Assembly: GCF_004357985.1 (NCBI RefSeq)
Contig: NZ_SMTF01000012.1
Coordinates: 53,671 to 117,670, forward strand
Origin: Luteimonas aestuarii
GTDB taxonomy: Bacteria; Pseudomonadota; Gammaproteobacteria; Xanthomonadales; Xanthomonadaceae
Direction: 5' to 3'
DNA: 64,000 nucleotides
Below are positions 1-8,822 of the stretch, piece after piece (the stretch's first letter is position 1; every line of letters begins with the position of its first letter). Both the position numbers and the translations under genes were made by a program. The notes beneath the pieces are model-generated. The model was not told where the DNA came from and searched no databases. It saw only the letters and a list, made by a program, of their open reading frames with translations.

Positions 1-70
1 GCTGTCGATCCAGTCGGCGCTGGATCGCCGTAACCTGCGGGCGGCCCTGCAGGCCGACAGGAGAACTTCG

Positions 71-697
71 ATGCCCGATCATGAACGCCTGGGCACGCTT
101 TATTACTCGCACAACCTCAATCCGCGGGTGGCGGTGGCCGTGGGGCGCTACCTCCGGGCCCCGCTGGACTACGTGCGCGTGGATCCGATGGGGCGCGACC
201 GCGAAGCGTTCCGCCCGATCAACCCCAATACCCGGGTGCCCGTGCTGGTGGAGCCATCCCGCAGCCTGTGGGAAACCGACGCCATCGCGCTGCGGCTGGC
301 GACCCTGCTCGATGAGCGCTTCTGGCCGGCCGAGCGGCGCGAGGAGGTGTTGCAATGGGTCAGCTGGGGCGGGCACCACTTCACCCGCGCGGCCAATGTC
401 TTCTAAACCGAGCACATCATCGCGCCGCGCCATTTCGGCCGCGGCCCGGATGCGCAGGCGCTGGAGCGCGCAGGACAGGAGTTCCATGCCTTCGCGGCGG
501 TGCTGGACGAGACCCTGGCCGGCCGGACATGGCTGGTCGGAGACCGCCTGAGCTATGCCGATTTCCGCGTGGCGTCCGTATTGCCGTTTGCGGCGGAAGC
601 CCGGCTCCCGCTGGACGGGTATCGCCATATCGAAGACTGGCATGCCCGCCTGATGGACCTCGATGCCTGGCGCAGCCCGTTCGAGGGCCTGGACTGA
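71..697 (+). pseudogene. Glutathione S-transferase family gene interrupted by one in-frame stop
   Basis: The reading frame from the ATG at 71 (preceded by AGGAGAAC) encodes a thioredoxin-fold GST N-domain with the usual segments YYSHNLNPRV, NTRVPVLVE and WETDAIALRL. It stops at TAA 404-406. The same frame continues without a shift to TGA 695-697 and encodes a typical GST C-domain, including WLVGDRLSYADFRVAS, which holds the conserved N-capping box Asp. Restored, the protein would be 208 codons, a normal GST length. The lesion is therefore a single nonsense codon between the two domains, where homologues usually have an aromatic or acidic residue. It could be a real pseudogene, a sequencing error or a readthrough codon. 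The gene converges with the TlpA-like gene, with only 24 bases between their stop codons. Confidence 0.8.
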
Positions 698-721
698 CCG
701 GGATACATCGCCCACAGCCTG

Positions 722-1318
722 CTAGGGGTGCGCCCACCCATCGATCTCGCCGTGCTGGAACGGACCGATCTTCTGTTTCAGCAGGCGGCCATCGGCCGAG
801 ACGAGGGCCGTGTAGGGCAGCACGCCGCGGGGGTTTCCCAGCTTGACCCCGGCATCGGCCGGCCCCGGCGTGTCGAGGGCGATGGCATAGGCCACGGGGA
901 TGCGCTCCAGGAAATCCTCCACCGCGTCGCGGTCGTCCAGCGCGATGCCGAGCACCTGCACGCCGTCCGCACCCTGTTCGCGGGCATAGCGGTCCAGTTC
1001 CGGCATTTCCTCAATGCAGGGCCCGCACCAGCTGGCCCACAGGTTGATCAGCACCGGTTGGCCGGCATAGGCCTCGGGCAGGCGCAGGGTGTCGCCGTCC
1101 AGCGTGGCGACTTCGACGGCGGGGATGGCCTCGCCACGACGGGCGACCGGCACGCCTTCGGGCGTGTCGGCGGTGGCGCGCATCGCGTCGTTGAGCATGC
1201 GTTGCCCGAACTCGGTGCCCAGCAGCGGGCCGGGGCCGTTGATCCACAGCCCGGCGACCAGGCCGAGCAGTCCGGCGACCACCGCGAAGGCCACCACGCG
1301 CAGCGGCGTGACCTTCAT
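722..1318 (-). CDS. TlpA-like membrane-anchored thiol:disulfide oxidoreductase
   Basis: A protein of 198 aa with one N-terminal membrane segment (about residues 7-25) and a periplasmic thioredoxin-like domain of the TlpA/ResA/AhpC-TSA type. The active site WASWCGPC places the redox cysteines at C98 and C101. The motif GVLPYTALV carries the cis-proline region. The ATG (1318-1316) overlaps the dsbD stop by four bases (ATGA), so translation is probably coupled, and DsbD is the likely source of electrons. Proteins of this kind reduce disulfides in the periplasm, for example during cytochrome c maturation; the exact client is not visible. An upstream extension of the frame is rejected because it lies antisense-like inside dsbD and lacks a signal anchor. 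Confidence 0.9.
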   Translation of the reverse strand: MKVTPLRVVAFAVVAGLLGLVAGLWINGPGPLLGTEFGQRMLNDAMRATADTPEGVPVARRGEAIPAVEVATLDGDTLRLPEAYAGQPVLINLWASWCGPCIEEMPELDRYAREQGADGVQVLGIALDDRDAVEDFLERIPVAYAIALDTPGPADAGVKLGNPRGVLPYTALVSADGRLLKQKIGPFQHGEIDGWAHP

Positions 1319-3705
1319 CGCGCTGCCCGCTGCAGTGCCGACACCACGATGTCGTCGGTGAGGATGGCCGGCAGTACCTCGCCATCGCTGCCACTGGCGG
1401 GATACACCACGTACAGCGGCACGCCGACTGCATTGTGCCGGGCGAGATAGGCGCCGATGTGGTCGTCGACATCGGTCCAGTCGCCGACCATGTAGGTCGC
1501 ATCGGCCGCCTGCAGGGCCTCGCGGAACGGCGCGCGCGCCAGCACCCGGCGCTCGTTGGCCTTGCAGGTCACGCACCAGTCGGCGGTCATGTTGACGAAC
1601 ACCACGCGGCCCTCGTCGCGCAGGGCCTGCAGGCGCTCGGCGGAGTAGGCGACCGTGCCTTCTTCAGCGACGGCACGCGCCGGCGGCGGCAGCGTGCCGA
1701 CGCGCGCGATCGGCCAGAGCGAAGCGACCAGCAGCACCAGCGCCAGCACGCGACCGGCCCCGCTGGCGCTGCCGAAGCGCTGCCTTTCGCGCCACCACAG
1801 TGCCAGCGCGAACAGCGCCAGCCCTACGGCAACCAGCGCCATCGCATCCACGCCGCGCTGCTTGCCCAGCACCCACGCCAGCCACACCGCGGTCAGGTAC
1901 ATCGGGAAGGCGAGCGCGCGCTTGAAGGTGTCCATCCACGGGCCGGGTTTCGGCAGGCGGTTGGCGAGTGCAGGGACGAATCCGATCAGCAGGAACGGCA
2001 GCGCCAGCCCGAGGCCGAGCATCAGGAACACCGCCAGCGCCAGCCATGCCGACGACGCGAACGCGAACGCAAGTGCGCCGCCCATGAACGGTGCGATGCA
2101 GGGGCTGGCGACCACGCAGGCCAGCACGCCGGTGAAGAAGTCGCCGACCGGTCCGCTGCGCGTCGCCAGCGCGCTGCCAAGGGTGCCGACGCCGCCCCCC
2201 AGCGAGAACACGCCCGACAGGCTCAGGCCCACGGCGAACATCAGGTACACCAGCGCCGCCACGAACCACGGCTGCTGCAACTGGAAACCCCAGCCCAGCG
2301 CCTGCCCGGTGGCACGCAGCGCCAGCGCCAGCAGCCCGATCGCCGCGAAGGCGACCAGCACGCCGGCCGTGTACCAGAGCGCATGGCCGCGCGCGCGCTT
2401 GCGGCTCTCGCCCGACTGCGCGAGGCCCAGCGCCTTGAGCGAGAGGATCGGCAGCACGCACGGCATCAGGTTCAGCAGCAGGCCGCCAAGCAGGGCGAGC
2501 AGCAGCGCGCCGAACAGGCCGCCGGCGGGGAAGGTTGCGGCGAGCGATGGCGCGGCGGTGCGGACGGCGTTGTCTGCGGAGGCGTCGGGATCGGACTCGA
2601 CGCCGGGACTCGCGGCGATCGTTGTCCCGTCCGGCCTTGCGGCAGCGGTGTCGCCGGCCGCGGACGCGTCAGCGGATGCCGTTGTCGGCACCTCAGCCAG
2701 CGGCAACATCGGTTCCACCGCCGTCGAGGCGGCTTCGGCCGCGCGCGCCGCGGCGACATCGTCGGGCGTCTCCACGCGGCCCGGCGGCAGCGACAGCCGC
2801 ACGCTGCGCGTCATCGGCGGGTAGCAGATGCCTTCGGCCTGGCAGCCCTGGAAGGTCGCGGTGAGCGTGACGTCGGCAGCCTCGGCCACGCTGCGGCGGA
2901 CGGGCAGCGGCACGTCGACCGCATCGAAGTACACGGTGACATCGCCGAAGTGGTCGTCATGGTGGGCGACGCCCCGCGGCCAGCGCGGCGTGCCGGCGCT
3001 GATGCCTGCCATGCCTTCGAGGCGGAAGCTGTTGCGGTCGCGATAGAGGTAATAGCCCTTGGCCGGCGTGAACCGCATCAGCACGGTGTTGCCGTCGCCG
3101 GGGATCGCCTCGAACACGAAAGCGCGTTCCGGTGGCAGCGGCAGCGCGTCGGCCGTGCCGTCGGCGCGCACGCCCAGCAGGGACGAGGCCGCGCTGCCAC
3201 CCGACAGCGTGCGTCCCAGCGCCGCGAACCCGGTATCGCCGGACGCGGCAGCCGCGGCGGGCAGGCGCACCTGCAGCGTGCGCGTCTGCGGCGGATAGCA
3301 CACGCCAAGATCGGCGCAGCCCTGGTAACGCACCTGCAGGCGCACGGTGCTGGCCGCTGCTTCGGCCGTGCCCGGCAGCGTGGCCGTCAGCCGCGCACGA
3401 TACGTCTCGACATCGCCGAAGAACTCATCGGTGTAGGGCGTGCCCGGCGGCAACTGCAGCGGCTGTGCATCGAAGCCACCGCCCTGCACCTGCACGGCGG
3501 TGCGATGGCGATAGAGGTAGTAGCCCTCGGCGATCCGCCAGTCGACCTCGATGCGATCGCGCGCCAATGCGCGCGCCGACAGCACGAACGCCTCGTCCAC
3601 CGGCAGCAGGTCGCCCTCGTCGATGGCCAGTGCCGGGGCTGCCGGTAATACCAGCGCCAGCAGGCATGCCAGCCACCAGCGATGCGCGCGCAGGGAGCGA
3701 CTCAT
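1315..3705 (-). CDS. dsbD: Thiol:disulfide interchange protein DsbD with duplicated alpha domain
   Basis: A protein of 796 aa that carries electrons from cytoplasmic thioredoxin across the inner membrane to periplasmic partners. Residues 1-27 are a signal peptide (ending APALA). Two successive DsbD-alpha (immunoglobulin-like) domains follow: the first has YQGCADLGVCYPP with C130 and C136, the second FQGCQAEGICYPP with C288 and C294. A low-complexity Ala/Asp/Thr linker (about 300-395) leads to the eight-helix beta domain (about 400-660, with LMPCVLP and ACVVASPCIAPF carrying the membrane cysteines). The C-terminal thioredoxin-like gamma domain has ADWCVTCK with C711 and C714. E. coli DsbD is about 565 aa with one alpha domain, so the extra length is mainly the duplication and linker. 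It overlaps cutA upstream and the TlpA-like gene downstream by four bases each. Confidence 0.95.
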   Translation of the reverse strand: MSRSLRAHRWWLACLLALVLPAAPALAIDEGDLLPVDEAFVLSARALARDRIEVDWRIAEGYYLYRHRTAVQVQGGGFDAQPLQLPPGTPYTDEFFGDVETYRARLTATLPGTAEAAASTVRLQVRYQGCADLGVCYPPQTRTLQVRLPAAAAASGDTGFAALGRTLSGGSAASSLLGVRADGTADALPLPPERAFVFEAIPGDGNTVLMRFTPAKGYYLYRDRNSFRLEGMAGISAGTPRWPRGVAHHDDHFGDVTVYFDAVDVPLPVRRSVAEAADVTLTATFQGCQAEGICYPPMTRSVRLSLPPGRVETPDDVAAARAAEAASTAVEPMLPLAEVPTTASADASAAGDTAAARPDGTTIAASPGVESDPDASADNAVRTAAPSLAATFPAGGLFGALLLALLGGLLLNLMPCVLPILSLKALGLAQSGESRKRARGHALWYTAGVLVAFAAIGLLALALRATGQALGWGFQLQQPWFVAALVYLMFAVGLSLSGVFSLGGGVGTLGSALATRSGPVGDFFTGVLACVVASPCIAPFMGGALAFAFASSAWLALAVFLMLGLGLALPFLLIGFVPALANRLPKPGPWMDTFKRALAFPMYLTAVWLAWVLGKQRGVDAMALVAVGLALFALALWWRERQRFGSASGAGRVLALVLLVASLWPIARVGTLPPPARAVAEEGTVAYSAERLQALRDEGRVVFVNMTADWCVTCKANERRVLARAPFREALQAADATYMVGDWTDVDDHIGAYLARHNAVGVPLYVVYPASGSDGEVLPAILTDDIVVSALQRAAR

Positions 3706-4031
3706 CCGGCGCGCTCCGGCGTGGTTTCGGCCGTGACCCAGTCGAGGTAGGCGGGCAAGCCGTCGGCAATGTCCAGCGCGACCACCTCGGGCACGTCATG
3801 CGGATGCAGGGCGACGATCTGCGCGCGCAAGTCATCGAACCGCGCCTGCGTGGTCTTCGCCAGCAGCAGCACCTCGCGCGCCCGCTCCACCCGCCCCTGC
3901 CAGCGATAGACCGAGGTCATCCCCGGCAGCACCTGCACGCAGGCGGCCAGGCGCCCGGCCACCAGCGCATCGGCGATGCGGTCGGCGGTGTCGTCGTCGG
4001 GGCAGCTGCAGAGGCAGAGCAGGGCGGTCAC
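3702..4031 (-). CDS. cutA: Divalent cation tolerance protein CutA
   Basis: A 109 aa protein matching the small trimeric CutA1 family over its full length, including the AACVQVLPGMTSVYRWQG stretch, the EVLLLAKTT strand and the C-terminal DIADGLPAYLDWV. CutA is a PII-like cytoplasmic or periplasmic trimer, historically linked to copper tolerance; its molecular role is still unclear. It is the first gene of the minus-strand unit cutA-dsbD-tlpA-like, and its stop overlaps the dsbD start (ATGA). The cutA-dsbD pairing is also known from E. coli. The gene diverges from the PagL-like gene. Confidence 0.93.
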   Translation of the reverse strand: MTALLCLCSCPDDDTADRIADALVAGRLAACVQVLPGMTSVYRWQGRVERAREVLLLAKTTQARFDDLRAQIVALHPHDVPEVVALDIADGLPAYLDWVTAETTPERAG

Positions 4032-4227
4032 GGGGTGTCAGGCGTGATTGAAGGGCCGGATAGGGTAGCTCACGTCATGCGAACCGACCCCGGCACCGCG
4101 CACCGGAACGCTGCGTGCTGTCCATGCCACTGCGGGTGTGAATCCGTCTTCCCCGGCAGGGCTTATTCTTTGCGCCCCCCCACACATCCCCGCCTCCATG
4201 GAAGAGTGCAAGCGTCTCGTGCCCGGG

Positions 4228-4704
4228 ATGCGACACCTGCTGCGCACCGCGTGCCTGCTGTCCGTCGGCCTCGCCGCCCCCGCCTTCGCCCAGGTGGAGG
4301 CGGCTGCAGGCGTTTCGCTGACCCGCAGCAATGAAACCACGCCCATCGCCACCCTGGCCTGGCTGCCGGAATGGCGCCCGTTCGGCGAACGTGGCGAGTT
4401 GCGCTGGGAAGTCGGCGCCACCCATGTGCGACCGCGCGACAACACCTCCTACGACCTCAACCACCTGGTCACGGTGGTCCACGGTGGCTACCGCTACGAG
4501 CGCACCGACAACGGCTTCACCACCGGCTTCGGCATTGGCCTGCAGGTGGGCGAGACCGACGCGCTGTCCGGCAACCCCCAGTTCATCACCACGGTGGGTT
4601 GGCGTTGGGGCCGGTTCTCGCTGCTGGCACGGCACATCTCCAATGCCAGCATCCGCCAGCCGAACGATGGCGAGACCATGCTGCAGGGGGCGTGGCGGTT
4701 CTAG
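4228..4704 (+). CDS. PagL-like lipid A 3-O-deacylase (acyloxyacyl hydrolase)
   Basis: An outer-membrane beta-barrel protein of 158 aa. A signal peptide (MRHLLRTACLLSVGLAAPAFA) is followed by amphipathic strands and a terminal Trp-Arg-Phe, typical for barrel assembly. The segment RHISNASIRQPNDGE contains the H-x-S-N and downstream Glu arrangement that forms the catalytic triad of PagL, which removes the 3-O acyl chain from lipid A. Length and position of the motif near the C-terminus also fit PagL. The start is uncertain: ATG 4228 gives the cleanest signal peptide, ATG 4198 would add ten residues (MEECKRLVPG), and an open frame runs back to 4138. The frame lies upstream of, and on the same strand as, groES. 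Confidence 0.8.
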   Translation: MRHLLRTACLLSVGLAAPAFAQVEAAAGVSLTRSNETTPIATLAWLPEWRPFGERGELRWEVGATHVRPRDNTSYDLNHLVTVVHGGYRYERTDNGFTTGFGIGLQVGETDALSGNPQFITTVGWRWGRFSLLARHISNASIRQPNDGETMLQGAWRF

Positions 4705-4751
4705 AGGCCCGACGCGCGGATCGGCCCCGCGAAAAATAATCCTGCCGCCCC

Positions 4752-4779
4752 CTTGAAAGCCGGGCGGGCAGTCCCACAT
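4752..4779 (+). promoter_or_regulatory. Sigma-32-like heat shock promoter of groESL
   Basis: CCCCCTTGAAA ends at 4758 and matches the -35 consensus of sigma-32 promoters (CTTGAA at 4752-4757). After 15 bases comes CCCACAT (4773-4779), similar to the -10 CCCCAT. Spacing and position upstream of groES fit. The match is by eye only. Confidence 0.55.
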
Positions 4780-4821
4780 CCCGGACACGCCCGGCTGGCC
4801 GGGATTGTCGCGCCCGCGGTG

Positions 4822-4848
4822 CTGGCAGTCGTCATGTGCGAGTGCTAA
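4822..4848 (+). promoter_or_regulatory. Degenerate CIRCE operator (HrcA site) upstream of groES
   Basis: The right arm GAGTGCTAA (4840-4848) is a perfect CIRCE half site. Nine bases upstream lies CTGGCAGTC (4822-4830), matching the left arm TTAGCACTC at six of nine positions. The 9-N9-9 geometry is exact, and it sits 48 bases before the groES start, where HrcA represses chaperonin operons. Confidence 0.65.
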
Positions 4849-4896
4849 CATCGCCACCCGTTTTCATTAACAATCAATCACTTGCGAGGGTTGAAC

Positions 4897-5187
4897 ATGA
4901 GCAATATCAAGCCGCTGTACGACCGCGTGGTCATCAAGCGCATGGAAGAAGAGAAGCTGTCCGCCGGCGGCATCGTGATTCCGGACTCCGCGACCGAGAA
5001 GCCGATCAAGGGCGAAGTCGTGGCCGTGGGCGCCGGCAAGGTGCTTGACAACGGCAACGTGCGCGCGCCGGTGGTCAAGGTCGGCGACAAGGTGCTGTTC
5101 GGCAAGTACAGCGGCACCGAGGTGAAGCTCGACGGCACCGACCTGCTGGTGGTGAAGGAAGACGACATCTTCGCGATCCTCGGCTGA
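4897..5187 (+). CDS. groES: Co-chaperonin GroES
   Basis: A 96 aa protein, the standard GroES length, starting [18 protein letters not shown]. It forms the heptameric lid of the GroEL folding chamber in the cytoplasm. The mobile loop ([20 protein letters not shown]) and the C-terminal strand [13 protein letters not shown] are typical. The start at 4897 follows GCGAGGG at a good ribosome-binding distance; an upstream in-frame start at 4882 would add MRGLN and is less likely. The gene is followed by groEL after a 108-base spacer that contains a REP pair. A sigma-32-like promoter and a CIRCE-like operator lie upstream, so dual heat-shock control is likely. Confidence 0.98.
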   Translation: MSNIKPLYDRVVIKRMEEEKLSAGGIVIPDSATEKPIKGEVVAVGAGKVLDNGNVRAPVVKVGDKVLFGKYSGTEVKLDGTDLLVVKEDDIFAILG

Positions 5188-5210
5188 TCGCGGCGTCTTC
5201 TGATTTGCCC

Positions 5211-6936
<1,726 letters not shown>

Positions 6937-6960
6937 TCCGCCCCCCGACCGTCCGCACCG

Positions 6961-6998
6961 CTCCCTCCCCCGCGTGCGGGGGGAGGGTTGGGGTGGGA
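6961..6998. repeat. CCCTCCCCC-type palindromic repeat, copy 1
   Basis: CCCTCCCCCGCG-TGCGGGGGGAGGG followed by TTGGGGTGGG. It is one of five loci in the window with this GC-rich palindrome and its T-GGGG-TGGG tail. It lies between groEL and its terminator. Confidence 0.7.
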
Positions 6999-7018
6999 CA
7001 ACCGACGCTTCGCAACAC

Positions 7019-7047
7019 CGAAACCCCGCCGCAAGGCGGGGTTTTCG
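7019..7047 (+). terminator. Rho-independent terminator of groESL
   Basis: The hairpin AACCCCGCC-GCAA-GGCGGGGTT is followed by TTCGTTT. It is the first strong stem-loop after groEL. Confidence 0.85.
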
Positions 7048-7166
7048 TTTGCATGGAGTGCGCGTGGCGCCAACGTGGGTAGCCGGATCGCAACCCTCGA
7101 CGTTGCACTGTGTCGCAATACAACATGTACCCTGCTCGATGACGTCGCCGGACAACGAAGGTTTCC

Positions 7167-8783
7167 ATGCCGCTTCCCCGCATGCCAAGGCGTATGCCGA
7201 CAATGTTCCTGACGGCACCCACACTGTTGCGCGCAGGGTTGCTGGCACTGCTGCTCGCCGGCCTGCCTGTGGCGACGTTCGCGCAAACCGCTACGCCGCC
7301 GGAACTGGAGGGCATCGAAGCCTCCGTCGAACGCGGCATGCGCGACTGGCAGATCCCGGGGCTGACGGTCAGCGTGGTCAAGGACGATGCGGTGGTCTGG
7401 GCGCGCGGATTCGGCGTGCGGCGGTTGGGCCAGCCGGCGCCGGTGGACGAGCACACGCTGTTCAACGTGGCCTCGGTGTCGAAGGCGATCAACGCGGCGG
7501 CGCTGGGGATACTGGTGGACGAGGGCAAGCTGGATTGGGACGATCCGGTGATCGACCACATCCCGGGTTTCCGCCTGCACGACCCGGTGGCGACCACGCA
7601 GGCCACCGTGCGCGACCTGTTGGCGCATCGCGTCGGCCTGGGTCGGCTCAGCGGCAACCGCATCCGCTGGATTTCCGCGCGCCCCCGCGCCGAACAGATC
7701 GAACGCCTGCAGTATCTGCCGCTGGAACAGCCGTTCCGGTCCGGCTGGGTGTACTCGAACGAACTGTACATGGTGGCCGGTGAGCTGGTGCCCGCCACCA
7801 CCGGCATGCAGTGGGAGGACTTCGTGCGCCAGCGGCTGTTCGCGCCGCTCGGCATGTCGCGCAGCCTGGCCGCATTCGCCCAGCTGCAACCCGGCGAGAA
7901 CGTCGCCATGCCGCACCAGGAGATCGACGGCGAGGTGGTCGCCATCGCGCAGCGCGACTTCGATGGCGTGGCGGCTGCGGCCTCGGTGCATGGCAGCGCG
8001 GTGGAGATGGCGCGCTGGATGCGGCTCAACCTCGGCGACACGCCGGGTACGGTGGATGGCGTGCGCATCCTCGCGCCGGAGACCGTCCGCGAACTCCACC
8101 GCGCGCAGAGCCTGGTCGCGCATCGCGCGCACGAACCGCTGGCGGCCTACGGACTGGGCTGGCGGCTGGAGAACCATCGCGGGCGCACGGTGTCGCAGCA
8201 TTCCGGTTCGGTCGACGGCATCAACAGCCTGGTGTACCTGCTGCCGGGCGAGAACCTGGGCGTGTTCGTCAGCGCCAACGTGCATACCGGGTTCACCACG
8301 GCATTGGCGCGCACCATCGTCGATGCCTACCTCGGCGTGGACGGCGAGGACTGGCACGCCGCGTCGTTCGCCGCGTACACCGACCGCAAGGCGAAGGTGC
8401 GGGCCGAACGCGACGCGATCCACGCCGCACGCATCCCCGGCACGCGACCCGGCGGCCCGCTGTCGACCTTCGCCGGCCGCTACGCCGATCCGCTGTACGC
8501 CGATGCGGAGGTGCGCGTCGAGCGTGGCCGGCTGGTGCTGCAGCTGTGGGGCGATGACCTGCAGGTCGCGGACCTGGAACATTGGCACCACGACACCTTC
8601 CGTGCGGTCTGGCGTAACCGCGCCATGCGCGAGGAGTTCGTCTGGTTCACCCGTGGCCGCGACGGTGGCTTCGAGCAACTGCACATCGAATGGAACCTGC
8701 GCCCCGATCTGCTGCAGGTGGGTGCATATCCGTCGTCGTATCGCCGCGTTGCGACCTTCCTGCGCGAACCATCGGTCGACTGA
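7167..8783 (+). CDS. Secreted serine hydrolase, class C beta-lactamase/penicillin-binding family
   Basis: A 538 aa protein with a hydrophobic N-terminal export signal (about residues 14-40, ending ATFAQ). It carries the three serine-hydrolase motifs of the beta-lactamase/AmpH/esterase EstB fold: S103-x-x-K106 (ASVSK), Y196-S-N198 and a late HSG in the place of KTG (SQHSGSVDGI). The last about 100 residues (FAGRYADPLYADAEVRVERG onward) resemble a DUF3471 domain. Such proteins include peptidases and esterases rather than true beta-lactamases, and the substrate cannot be read from the sequence. ATG 7167 follows CGAAGG; ATG 7203 is an alternative and would give a shorter signal. The gene appears monocistronic. 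Confidence 0.85.
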   Translation: MPLPRMPRRMPTMFLTAPTLLRAGLLALLLAGLPVATFAQTATPPELEGIEASVERGMRDWQIPGLTVSVVKDDAVVWARGFGVRRLGQPAPVDEHTLFNVASVSKAINAAALGILVDEGKLDWDDPVIDHIPGFRLHDPVATTQATVRDLLAHRVGLGRLSGNRIRWISARPRAEQIERLQYLPLEQPFRSGWVYSNELYMVAGELVPATTGMQWEDFVRQRLFAPLGMSRSLAAFAQLQPGENVAMPHQEIDGEVVAIAQRDFDGVAAAASVHGSAVEMARWMRLNLGDTPGTVDGVRILAPETVRELHRAQSLVAHRAHEPLAAYGLGWRLENHRGRTVSQHSGSVDGINSLVYLLPGENLGVFVSANVHTGFTTALARTIVDAYLGVDGEDWHAASFAAYTDRKAKVRAERDAIHAARIPGTRPGGPLSTFAGRYADPLYADAEVRVERGRLVLQLWGDDLQVADLEHWHHDTFRAVWRNRAMREEFVWFTRGRDGGFEQLHIEWNLRPDLLQVGAYPSSYRRVATFLREPSVD

Positions 8784-8822
8784 CCGCTACCGGCGCAGGC
8801 GGCCTTCGGGCATCCTGCGCGC

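Noticed and set aside
1435..3648. A 737-codon plus-strand open frame
   Set aside because: It is antisense to dsbD, with Arg/Gln/His-rich shadow composition and no motif.
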